Assembly (NCBI GenBank): GCA_948585895.1
Contig: CAPBNZ010000032.1
Coordinates: 11,514-20,825, forward strand
Source of the DNA: an uncultured Clostridia bacterium
GTDB taxonomy: Bacteria; Bacillota; Clostridia; TANB77; CAG-508
Length of the DNA stretch: 9,312 nt
Direction: 5' to 3'
The notes under the pieces: model-generated
What the model saw: the letters and a program-made list of their open reading frames with translations, nothing else
The model's database searches: none
What the model was told of the DNA's origin: nothing
Translations under genes and position numbers: made by a program
In this document: positions 1 through 5,663 of the stretch, piece after piece
How the letters are laid out: each line of letters opens with the position of its first letter
Numbering within the stretch: the first letter of the stretch is position 1

Positions 1-627
1 TTCTATATCCGTACTTTACATTCTATTCTATTTATATTAAAACGTTCTGTCATTTTATCAAGATATTCAACCATACTAACTTTACATTCTATTCTATTTA
101 TATTAAAACAATAAGCTTTATTGGAGAAAATCTTTGTATGTTTAACTTTACATTCTATTCTATTTATATTAAAACTTACCACCTTTTAAACCTTTCTATA
201 ATACTACTACCTTTACATTCTATTCTATTTATATTAAAACTTACGCCTTCATCAGTTGTTGCTTCTATTTCTACCTTTACATTCTATTCTATTTATATTA
301 AAACTATTTATCTTCATTGACTTATGAAGAGCAACTTTTACTTTACATTCTATTCTATTTATATTAAAACCAGCATCTGCGGCATACGGATTAAATCTTC
401 AAGACTTTACATTCTATTCTATTTATATTAAAACAATCACAACCAGTGTGATACCCACAAGTATATCCACTTTACATTCTATTCTATTTATATTAAAACC
501 AGAAAAACAAACAATATAATCTTTCGTATAGTTCTTTACATTCTATTCTATTTATATTAAAACTCTTTTTAACATTTTATCCCCCCATATTTACAAACTT
601 TACATTCTATTCTATTTATATTAAAAC
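1..627 (-). CRISPR. Type I-B CRISPR array, 10 identical repeats, open at left edge
   Basis: Ten exact copies of a 30-bp repeat start at 14, 80, 146, 211, 275, 341, 405, 470, 534 and 598. Nine complete spacers of 34-36 bp lie between them (44-79, 110-145, 176-210, 241-274, 305-340, 371-404, 435-469, 500-533, 564-597). Bases 1-13 are the end of another spacer, so the array continues beyond the window. On the minus strand the repeat begins GTTTTAATATAAATAG and ends in the 8-nt ATGTAAAG, which would be the crRNA 5' handle after Cas6 cleavage. Orientation is set by the GTTTT-first form usual for I-B repeats and by the cas2-side leader, so repeat 598-627 is leader-proximal and spacer 564-597 should be the newest. 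The repeat has no GC hairpin but has an internal tandem AATAGAATAGAAT. No spacer repeats another. The absence of any repeat decay suggests the visible part is the younger, active end. Confidence 0.98.
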
Positions 628-725
628 AGGTTCAATAGAGCTATTAATAAAGTGAAGCATTTTAAAAGCTTAATCTGTCAATATTGTGAATTTGCTCTAA
701 AATAACTCACTTAAATTTAATTACA

Positions 726-754
726 ATTATAAAAACGTAATAAAACCAAGAAAA
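726..754 (-). promoter_or_regulatory. Candidate promoter for the pre-crRNA
   Basis: On the minus strand a perfect TATAAT (-10, at 731 down to 726) is preceded after 17 nt by TTTTCT (754 down to 749), a poor -35. Transcription would start near 719 and give about 90 nt of leader RNA before the first repeat. The -10 is convincing in sequence, but TATAAT is common in such AT-rich DNA, and read-through from the cas operon is an alternative source of array RNA. Confidence 0.3.
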
Positions 755-759
755 TATGC

Positions 760-805
760 ATCTGTCATTCCTTTATAGTTTTTACATAACATCACATCGA
801 CAGAT
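760..805 (-). repeat. Interlocking inverted repeats in the leader, just after cas2
   Basis: On the minus strand, starting at the cas2 stop region, the order is ATAGTTTTTTA (815-805), ATCTGTC (805-799), TAAAAACTAT (784-775), GACAGAT (766-760). The first pairs with the third and the second with the fourth, so the arms interlock (A-B-A'-B') rather than nest. As DNA this would be a protein-binding dyad, and as RNA it could form a pseudoknot or two alternative stems. I recall leaders of other clostridial and thermophile arrays with a GTCGA-type half site, an AAAAAC stretch and an inverted GACA half site, but cannot verify the match. A third copy of the half site, ATCTGTCA, lies at 673-680. Confidence 0.45.
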
Positions 806-814
806 AAAAAACTA

Positions 815-1099
815 TTATAAAAAATTAGACGTCTTATCATTTTCAATCATTCCCAAAAATTGCTTATCCAGCCATTTATGACTTCTACTTTTAAAAACAA
901 TTACGCTGTCTTTATCCTCACGTACATATTGATTTAATTCTGCTTCTAATTTTAGCATCTGAGATTGTAAAAGTTCACCTTCAAATACAGAATTTTGAAT
1001 ATGTATTAAATATTTTTTGCATATTTTAAATACATTCCTTAAAACTTTTTGTCCTTCTTTTTCTTCCAAATTAATATCATATACCAATATTACATACAT
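815..1099 (-). CDS. cas2: CRISPR-associated endonuclease Cas2
   Basis: Cas2 forms the dimer that bridges two Cas1 dimers in the spacer-integration complex. The 94-residue product opens with MYVILVYDIN, the standard Cas2 first strand with the conserved acidic residue D8, and has the family motif SVFEGEL at 37-43 before the second half of the ferredoxin-like fold. Length is typical. I start it at the ATG at 1099, one base after the cas1 stop and 4 nt after a GGTGG in the cas1 3' end. A frame open upstream to 1126 would add nine residues (starting MKGLKCGGK) overlapping cas1, which do not fit Cas2 and are read from the ribosome binding site itself. It is the last gene of the operon, next to the leader. 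Function is confident from family; whether it retains nuclease activity cannot be seen. Confidence 0.96.
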   Translation of the reverse strand: MYVILVYDINLEEKEGQKVLRNVFKICKKYLIHIQNSVFEGELLQSQMLKLEAELNQYVREDKDSVIVFKSRSHKWLDKQFLGMIENDKTSNFL

Positions 1100-1100
1100 T

Positions 1101-2093
1101 TTACCACCACATTTTAAACCCTTCATATGGAATATCTTCTGTCAAATATTTGATTAGTTTATAAATTTCTAATCGTATCAAATATTCATAGCTAACCTCC
1201 CTTTTTAGTGTTTTATGCATAATGGTAGTTTGTAATTTGCTATCAATCTGCTTTGTTATTTCCTTTCTTGCATTTTCCTTAATATATAAAAAATTTAAGT
1301 TTTTTTCAAAGTCCTTTTCTGTTATTTGCTTTTTATTCAACATAGAAAATATTAACCTATCTGCTATAATTGGTTTGAAAATTTCTGAAATATCCAGGCA
1401 TAATGAAAATCTTCTTTCTGATGGTTCATGTAAATAACTAATAGTTGGATTCATCTGTGTCTTATATATCTCGCTTAAACATCTAGTATAAATAATTGTA
1501 TTTACATAGGATATTAAGGAATTGATAACATTATCTGGTGGATTTTTAATTCGCCTTTCAAAAGCTATATCCTGATTGATAATGATATTCCATGTATCAT
1601 AATAAACTTTTCGAATATTTCCTTCTATTCCCATTACTTCTTGTACATTCTTACATAATTTTATTTGTTTTCTTAAAAAATCAATTTCCTTCCTATAACT
1701 AGATAAATCTTTTCCTCTATTATTGTAATAAGTTAAATTTCGATAAATATTATAAGAAGCAGCATCAATTAAAGATTTTGCAATCATAACTCTTTTTTCT
1801 TCATTAGTATAGGCTTCTACTTGCTTTACAAGTAATCTTCCTGACACTAAAGCTTCTTTAGGATAATAAGTCCCTGTATAAAATCCATAATAGTTGAAAA
1901 AATGTAAAATAATTCCATACTTTCCTAGAAAGTTTAATAAGCTTGTATTAAAATCAAATTCTGTCATTACATAAATATCTTCTACTCTTTCTACTGGAAT
2001 GGACTTTTTTGTATTATCTTTGTAAACAATTTCTAAGGTATTGTCTTTTCTTTGAATTCTACCACTTCTATATAGATAATAGGATTGCTTCAT
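1101..2093 (-). CDS. cas1: CRISPR-associated endonuclease/integrase Cas1 (type I-B)
   Basis: Cas1 is the integrase that, with Cas2, inserts prespacers at the leader-repeat junction. The 330-residue protein has the usual N-terminal beta domain (about 1-75, opening MKQSYYLYRSGRI) and an alpha-helical catalytic domain. Metal-binding residues can be placed: E157 in MGIEGNIRKVYY, H222 in YLHEPSERR, and D234/E237 in LCLDISEIFKP, with ADR at 244-246, the spacing found across the family. Nothing is truncated or missing. The ATG at 2093 is preceded by AAAAGGAG with 6-7 nt spacing, 12 nt after the cas4 stop, and the stop is one base before the cas2 ATG, so cas4, cas1 and cas2 are translationally close. 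The sequence style matches Cas1 of clostridial I-B loci; the subtype is inferred mainly from the neighbours. Confidence 0.97.
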   Translation of the reverse strand: MKQSYYLYRSGRIQRKDNTLEIVYKDNTKKSIPVERVEDIYVMTEFDFNTSLLNFLGKYGIILHFFNYYGFYTGTYYPKEALVSGRLLVKQVEAYTNEEKRVMIAKSLIDAASYNIYRNLTYYNNRGKDLSSYRKEIDFLRKQIKLCKNVQEVMGIEGNIRKVYYDTWNIIINQDIAFERRIKNPPDNVINSLISYVNTIIYTRCLSEIYKTQMNPTISYLHEPSERRFSLCLDISEIFKPIIADRLIFSMLNKKQITEKDFEKNLNFLYIKENARKEITKQIDSKLQTTIMHKTLKREVSYEYLIRLEIYKLIKYLTEDIPYEGFKMWW

Positions 2094-2105
2094 ATCTTTC
2101 TCCTT

Positions 2106-2597
2106 TTATACATAACATAAATCACAATAAGCACATTTTTTACATATTTTAGATTTTATTCTTTGAGGTGGTATTTCCTTTTTCGATAATTCTTCTATAT
2201 TTTTTATTACATTATCTAATACTTTTCTATCATTTTCTTCTAATGCAATTTGTTTTGTTTGTTTAAGTAAAGGAAAGTCGATTTTTGCTTGAATATTTTT
2301 TACTCCTCTATTTTCTAAATAATACATATAATATTTTACTTGCCAAACTCCAGCTTCTTCAATTGACTTTGTCTTTTTTACTTCATGTAAAATTGCTCCA
2401 TTTTTAATAAAGTCTATATTGATAGTATTATCAATCATAACATTCTTCTTCTCTCTGATATATGTAGTTTCATCTAATATCTTTCCAATAGATACTAATT
2501 CATTGTTTTGCTCCATATTAATTTCATTTATGAAATACCATAACTTTCTTTCACATATAAAATAATAATATATTTCAACTCCTGTTATATTTTTCAC
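2106..2597 (-). CDS. cas4: CRISPR-associated Cas4, RecB-like Fe-S exonuclease
   Basis: Cas4 trims and PAM-selects prespacers before integration by Cas1-Cas2. The 163-residue product has the family layout: an N-terminal cysteine (C15 in YYFICERKLWYF), RecB-type nuclease residues D62, then E72-V-K74 and Q86xxxY90 (GVWQVKYYMYYL), and a C-terminal cysteine cluster C152-KK-C155-AY-C158-DL-C161. C15, C152, C155 and C161 fit the usual 4Fe-4S ligands; C158 is an extra cysteine where an aromatic is common. The position that is His in many Cas4 proteins (G-x-x-x-H-E) reads GKILDE here, so it is D42. I believe this is a variant of this subfamily, but cannot check. The start is GTG at 2597, with AGGTGAG a few bases upstream. 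It is the first gene after the unusual 174-bp gap, and might have its own promoter. Confidence 0.94.
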   Translation of the reverse strand: MKNITGVEIYYYFICERKLWYFINEINMEQNNELVSIGKILDETTYIREKKNVMIDNTINIDFIKNGAILHEVKKTKSIEEAGVWQVKYYMYYLENRGVKNIQAKIDFPLLKQTKQIALEENDRKVLDNVIKNIEELSKKEIPPQRIKSKICKKCAYCDLCYV

Positions 2598-2605
2598 TTT
2601 CTCAC

Positions 2606-2713
2606 CTATTCTTCAAAGTAACTTATTGTTCTTTTTATAAATTCACCTAATAGTTTTTTGATTACTTTAAGCATAAATTCAATCATTTCATTTGAGCTTC
2701 TATTATTTTTCAA
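2606..2713 (-). CDS. Possible small peptide gene between cas3 and cas4
   Basis: In the cas3-cas4 gap a frame runs from TTG (2713) or ATG (2686) to TAG (2606), giving 35 or 26 residues. From the ATG it begins MIEFMLKVIKKLLGEF and ends RTISYFEE, which would form a lysine-rich amphipathic helix. There is no good Shine-Dalgarno before either start, only an AGAAG about 11 nt upstream of the ATG. The stop overlaps the cas4 ribosome binding site, as for coupled genes. I do not recognise the product. For it: an otherwise tightly packed operon leaves just this space, and the frame ends neatly before cas4. Against it: length, weak start, and frames of this size being common by chance. The same bases also look like degenerate CRISPR repeats, so the stretch may instead be an RNA element. 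Confidence 0.25.
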   Translation of the reverse strand: MKNNRSSNEMIEFMLKVIKKLLGEFIKRTISYFEE

Positions 2714-2715
2714 AC
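2617..2715 (-). repeat. Possible degenerate repeat-spacer-repeat (CreA/CreR-like) in cas3-cas4 gap
   Basis: On the minus strand 2715-2684 starts GTTTGAAAAATAATAGAA, matching 14 of the first 18 bases of the CRISPR repeat (GTTTTAATATAAATAGAA), and ends ATGAAATG against the handle ATGTAAAG (6 of 8), with two extra bases in the middle. A weaker match, 17 of 30 without gaps, starts at 2646 (GTGAATTTATAAAAAGAA) and ends at 2617. The 37 nt between them is close to the 34-36 nt spacers of the array, and both have the array's transcription sense. Known relatives of this layout are CreA, the CRISPR-like antitoxin RNA of CreTA modules in I-B operons, and CreR guides that repress cas promoters. The similarity is modest, the DNA AT-rich, and I found no matching seed target in the window. 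Confidence 0.3.
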
Positions 2716-2738
2716 ATAGTCTAATCTTGTATTTGTTA

Positions 2739-2768
2739 TACTATATAGTAGATAATTTTCCATAGTAA
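2739..2768 (-). promoter_or_regulatory. Palindrome and weak internal promoter before cas4
   Basis: Immediately after cas3 lies a perfect 12-bp palindrome, TACTATATAGTA (2739-2750). On the minus strand TTACTA (2768-2763), 17 nt and TATAGT (2745-2740) could be a weak promoter whose start, near 2733, would precede the repeat-like element at 2715. It could allow cas4-cas1-cas2, or a small RNA in the gap, to be expressed apart from the interference genes. The boxes are poor and this is tentative. Confidence 0.2.
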
Positions 2769-2771
2769 TTT

Positions 2772-4982
2772 TTAATCACAAAATCTTTCTTCTAATTCAT
2801 AAGCTTTATCTTTTTCTAATATTAATCCACTACCTTTATCATATTTTAAATCAATACACATTATATCGCTTTTTCCTTTTAAATATGGAATTTCACTTAT
2901 ATACTCTTTCAATATTCTCGCTTTTTTCTTACTAATTGTGGTAGTTAGCTTCTTAATTTCTCTTTTTAGTTTATTTCTATTTTTGCAATCTTTTTCTTTT
3001 TCATATTGCTCAAATATTTTAATATTTTCTTCATAAATTCTCTTCGGTATAACTGTTATATTTTCTATATTTCTTAATAGCTTTTGTGCTTTCTTTTTAT
3101 CTATATCATAATCAATAATATTGTTTAATACTTCCATACTATCTCTAAATTGTTGTAAAAATTTTGTCCCTTCTAAATTTTTTTCTGAATATAATTCGTC
3201 TACCAATAAAATCTTTTCTTCCTCTTCTAGCACTTTTTCATTATAATTTTGTAGCATATGCATACTTTTTCTAACTATTTCATCATTGTATACATTACTT
3301 TCTCCTACTCCTGTTGGATTTTTGGTATAAATGTATATATTATTTTCTCTCTTATTATATTCTCTATTTCTATAGCATCTTCCCATCCTTTGGAATAGAC
3401 TATCTAAAGTTGATATCTCTGTATATAAAGTATCAAAATCGATATCTAAAGACGCTTCCACAATTTGTGTTGTAATCCATATTCCATTTTCTTTTATACT
3501 TTTTGAAAAATCTTTTATTTCATTTTCTTTTTCATTTCTGTCTTTTTGAATGAATCTAGAATGTAATACTTTTACATTTGCTTTTTGCTCTATCATTTTA
3601 CAATATAAGTCAATTGCTTTATCTACTGTATTAACAATTACTAATACTTTTTGTGCTTTTCCTCTTTCTATTATTTTTGCTAAGTCCTCTTGAATTTCTT
3701 TCTCTTCTAGCTTTATTTTATGTCTTTTGGTATTCTTAATAAATTTTTCATGTTGAAAATTAATTCCCATTTGTTCTAATTTTTCTTTGTATATTCTTGG
3801 GAGTGTTGCCGTCATTATCATAAACTTTCCACCAATTTCATGTATCATTTCTAACCCTTTTAAAATAATTGCTACTATCTCTGGTGAATATGCTTGTACT
3901 TCATCTATAATTACTTTTGAGTAGCTTAAAGTTGCATACATTTTTTCATATCCCCTATATTTAAAAACAAATGGGAATATCTGGTCAATGGTACAGGTTG
4001 TTACTCTTTTACTTAAGTTTCTTGTTTGTTCATAGATAGACTCTTCATTTTCAAATTCCTGTTTTTCTTCTAAGTAGTCTAATGCTGTTGAGTGTAGCAA
4101 TCCTACATCTTTATATCCTATCTTTGTATTAATTCGGTCAAAAATAGCATTAATGCTAATTCGAATTGGTAAAGTAAAAAAGGTTTTACTACTTTTACTC
4201 CAAAGTAGTGCCGCTTCTGTTTTTCCGATTCCTGTTGAACCAATTACTACTAAATTATTTTCATGATTATCCCTTGTAAATTTTTGTAAATTATTTAGCT
4301 CAAAACCTGCTTCTTTCATAAATTCTTGTGTTAATTCTGATAGATTTTGTTTTTCTGGGTTTTCTATTGCTATATGAGCTGAACTACTATGGTCCAATCG
4401 ATGTAAAAGTCCCTTTAATAGACAATATTCCTTATAGAATTTTTCTTTTTTTGTGATTCTTTCGATTTCTCTTACTTTATTAATATAAACTTTCTTAGGG
4501 TGCTGATTCATTTCAATTTTTAGTTCGTTTTCTATTTCTTTTATTCTAGGCAAGATGTCTTTATCTATAATTTCTTGTACTAGGTTCTCATCTATTTGAC
4601 TATTTTTTCTTTCATGATGATAAAAAACAGCCTGATATACTAACTTCTTTTCTTCTTTTGAAAGCTCAAATTTCTGATTGGGTATAAATAAAGGTGACAA
4701 TTGTTCATGTTTTATTTCTTGGTAATTAAATTCTGTTTCTATTTTTCCTAGACTCATACTTTTTCTAATTTCATTTTGAAAAGGTGTATATACTTTTCCT
4801 ATATCATGATAAGTTCCTATAATTTTTAAAAGTTCCCAAAATCTTTCTTTTTCCAAATTTTGTTTTTGCTCAATTTCATCTCCATAAGTTTGTTTTAATA
4901 TTTCTAGGTTTTTTAATAATTCTTTGGTATGTTGCTTAATAGATTCAACTGGATTAGATTTTGCATATAACATATCATTCAT
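2772..4982 (-). CDS. cas3: Cas3, HD nuclease-helicase of type I-B
   Basis: Cas3 is recruited by target-bound Cascade to nick, unwind and degrade DNA. In residue numbers counted from a GTG at 4988, the N-terminal HD domain has H20, H61-D62 (YHDIGK), H94, H124-H125 and D199 (RLDHSSS). The SF2 helicase follows: Walker A GSTGIGKT 250-257, TLPIR 272-276, motif II IDEVQAY 361-367 (DEVQ instead of DEVH, as I recall for many clostridial Cas3), TATLP 393-397, QIVEASLDIDFD 508-519 and QRMGRCYR 533-540, then a helical C-terminal part. All key residues are present. I prefer the ATG at 4982 (736 aa), because the GTG at 4988 lies within the Shine-Dalgarno AAAGGTGG (4992-4985). It is 16 nt downstream of cas5. 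After it comes the longest gap in the operon. Confidence 0.97.
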   Translation of the reverse strand: MNDMLYAKSNPVESIKQHTKELLKNLEILKQTYGDEIEQKQNLEKERFWELLKIIGTYHDIGKVYTPFQNEIRKSMSLGKIETEFNYQEIKHEQLSPLFIPNQKFELSKEEKKLVYQAVFYHHERKNSQIDENLVQEIIDKDILPRIKEIENELKIEMNQHPKKVYINKVREIERITKKEKFYKEYCLLKGLLHRLDHSSSAHIAIENPEKQNLSELTQEFMKEAGFELNNLQKFTRDNHENNLVVIGSTGIGKTEAALLWSKSSKTFFTLPIRISINAIFDRINTKIGYKDVGLLHSTALDYLEEKQEFENEESIYEQTRNLSKRVTTCTIDQIFPFVFKYRGYEKMYATLSYSKVIIDEVQAYSPEIVAIILKGLEMIHEIGGKFMIMTATLPRIYKEKLEQMGINFQHEKFIKNTKRHKIKLEEKEIQEDLAKIIERGKAQKVLVIVNTVDKAIDLYCKMIEQKANVKVLHSRFIQKDRNEKENEIKDFSKSIKENGIWITTQIVEASLDIDFDTLYTEISTLDSLFQRMGRCYRNREYNKRENNIYIYTKNPTGVGESNVYNDEIVRKSMHMLQNYNEKVLEEEEKILLVDELYSEKNLEGTKFLQQFRDSMEVLNNIIDYDIDKKKAQKLLRNIENITVIPKRIYEENIKIFEQYEKEKDCKNRNKLKREIKKLTTTISKKKARILKEYISEIPYLKGKSDIMCIDLKYDKGSGLILEKDKAYELEERFCD

Positions 4983-4984
4983 TA

Positions 4985-4992
4985 CCACCTTT
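4985..4992 (-). promoter_or_regulatory. Ribosome binding site that decides the cas3 start
   Basis: AAAGGTGG on the minus strand is the only Shine-Dalgarno here. Its AAAGG core is 5 nt from the ATG at 4982, whereas the upstream in-frame GTG at 4988 is part of the site itself and so is unlikely to be used. Confidence 0.7.
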
Positions 4993-4998
4993 CATTTA

Positions 4999-5646
4999 TT
5001 ACTGATACCAGTAAATATAATCACCTTCTTCATCTTGTAATACTTCTTCTAAGCATTCTTTGGTATGTTTTTCGACATATTTTACATCTACTTTATTCCA
5101 TTTCCTTAAATTGTTTTCAATTTGATATGTTGTATTTAACCTGTAATTAATTCCCTTTATTCCTTCTTCTAAGTGTGTTGGAATATAAGCATTATATTTA
5201 TTAATAATATCTCCTTCTACTAATTTAGGCTCCTCTATTATTTTTATGGCATCTACTCTAACTAAATCCTCATTTCTTCCCAGTGTAAAAGTTTCTTTTC
5301 CTTGTATTATATTTTCATAAATCTTGTCTACCACTTCATCTTCTGCTTTCATATGAATTACTAACTTTACATTTAAAAGTTGATGGACATTTCGTGGCAT
5401 AGCTGTGACTTGTCCTTTTCCTTTATACATTCTTAAATTTTGGTAATTACTAAAAATGCTTTCATATTCTCCTTGAATAGAAATATTCATAGAAAAATAC
5501 TCTCCTGGTTTGGCTCCTATAATCTTGTGAAACATTCCTATTACAGTCGAATAAGGTGGTAATGGATACGTTTCTGCTATTTTAAAAGCAAATGGTTTTT
5601 TATAGCATACTGTTTCTTGAAATAATATTAGCTTTAAAATTTTCAA
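4999..5646 (-). CDS. cas5: Cascade subunit Cas5 (type I-B, Cas5t-like)
   Basis: Cas5 is the RAMP subunit that caps the crRNA 5' handle in Cascade. From a TTG at 5646 the product is 215 residues and begins MKILKLILFQETVCYKKPFA, the way members of this family normally start. The motif YPLPPYSTVIGMFHKI (about 27-42) is the typical Cas5 helix after the first strand, and LGRNEDL (about 122-128) is the glycine loop region. A GTG at 5655 would add three residues (MVY), but it lies inside the Shine-Dalgarno AAAGGGTGG (5660-5652). The TTG is 5 nt downstream of that site, so I choose it despite being a rare start codon. The gene lies 17 nt after cas7 and 16 nt before cas3. Function is clear from family and from the cas7-cas5-cas3 order; the handle bound would be AUGUAAAG. 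Confidence 0.95.
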   Translation of the reverse strand: MKILKLILFQETVCYKKPFAFKIAETYPLPPYSTVIGMFHKIIGAKPGEYFSMNISIQGEYESIFSNYQNLRMYKGKGQVTAMPRNVHQLLNVKLVIHMKAEDEVVDKIYENIIQGKETFTLGRNEDLVRVDAIKIIEEPKLVEGDIINKYNAYIPTHLEEGIKGINYRLNTTYQIENNLRKWNKVDVKYVEKHTKECLEEVLQDEEGDYIYWYQ

Positions 5647-5651
5647 ATAAA

Positions 5652-5660
5652 CCACCCTTT
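5652..5660 (-). promoter_or_regulatory. Ribosome binding site that decides the cas5 TTG start
   Basis: AAAGGGTGG on the minus strand is followed after 5 nt by TTG (5646) in frame with the conserved MKILKL N-terminus. The alternative GTG start at 5655 would be read from the middle of this site. Confidence 0.7.
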
Positions 5661-5663
5661 CTT

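Larger units (their letters stand above)
628..814 (-). promoter_or_regulatory. CRISPR leader between cas2 and the first repeat
   Basis: This AT-rich non-coding stretch lies between the cas2 stop and the leader-proximal repeat, where a leader should carry the array promoter and the signals for Cas1-Cas2 integration. Visible elements are a short stem AATAG-AG-CTATT (634-645) six bases from the first repeat, a near-palindrome of AAGC and GCTT around TTTTAAAA (655-671), a TATAAT box on the minus strand (726-731), and three copies of ATCTGTC (673-679 and 760-766 on plus, 799-805 on minus). No open frame with a ribosome binding site is present. The role is inferred from position; which elements matter is not shown by the sequence. 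Confidence 0.85.

Noticed and set aside
176..210. Partial likeness of this spacer to the cas1-cas2 junction (1101-1130), hinting at self-targeting
   Set aside because: It requires a 3-nt gap, and the crRNA seed end of the spacer does not match, so it could not guide cleavage.
138..320. 60-codon plus-strand frame across the CRISPR repeats
   Set aside because: It is a periodic translation of the repeat (FTFYSIYIKT) through spacers, with no ribosome binding site.
371..404. In-frame TGA in one reading of this spacer (...NPYAADA) as a sign of a recoded phage
   Set aside because: Two other frames are open without recoding, so there is no need for it.
653..681. Perfect TTGACA on the minus strand in the leader (681-676) as an array promoter
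   Set aside because: Nothing like a -10 lies 16-18 nt downstream (GCTTCA at 17 nt); it is part of the ATCTGTCA half site instead.
628..814. tracrRNA or a rho-independent terminator between cas2 and the array
   Set aside because: No cas9 or cas12 is present, no anti-repeat was seen, and there is no GC-rich stem followed by a T run.
1100..1126. Upstream ATG for cas2 adding nine residues
   Set aside because: The extra residues overlap cas1 and encode the ribosome binding site; Cas2 proteins start at MYVILVYDIN-like sequence.
2710..2763. 17-codon minus-strand frame MENYLLYSITNTRLDYV after cas3
   Set aside because: No Shine-Dalgarno, very short, and overlaps the palindrome and other candidate elements; nothing supports it.
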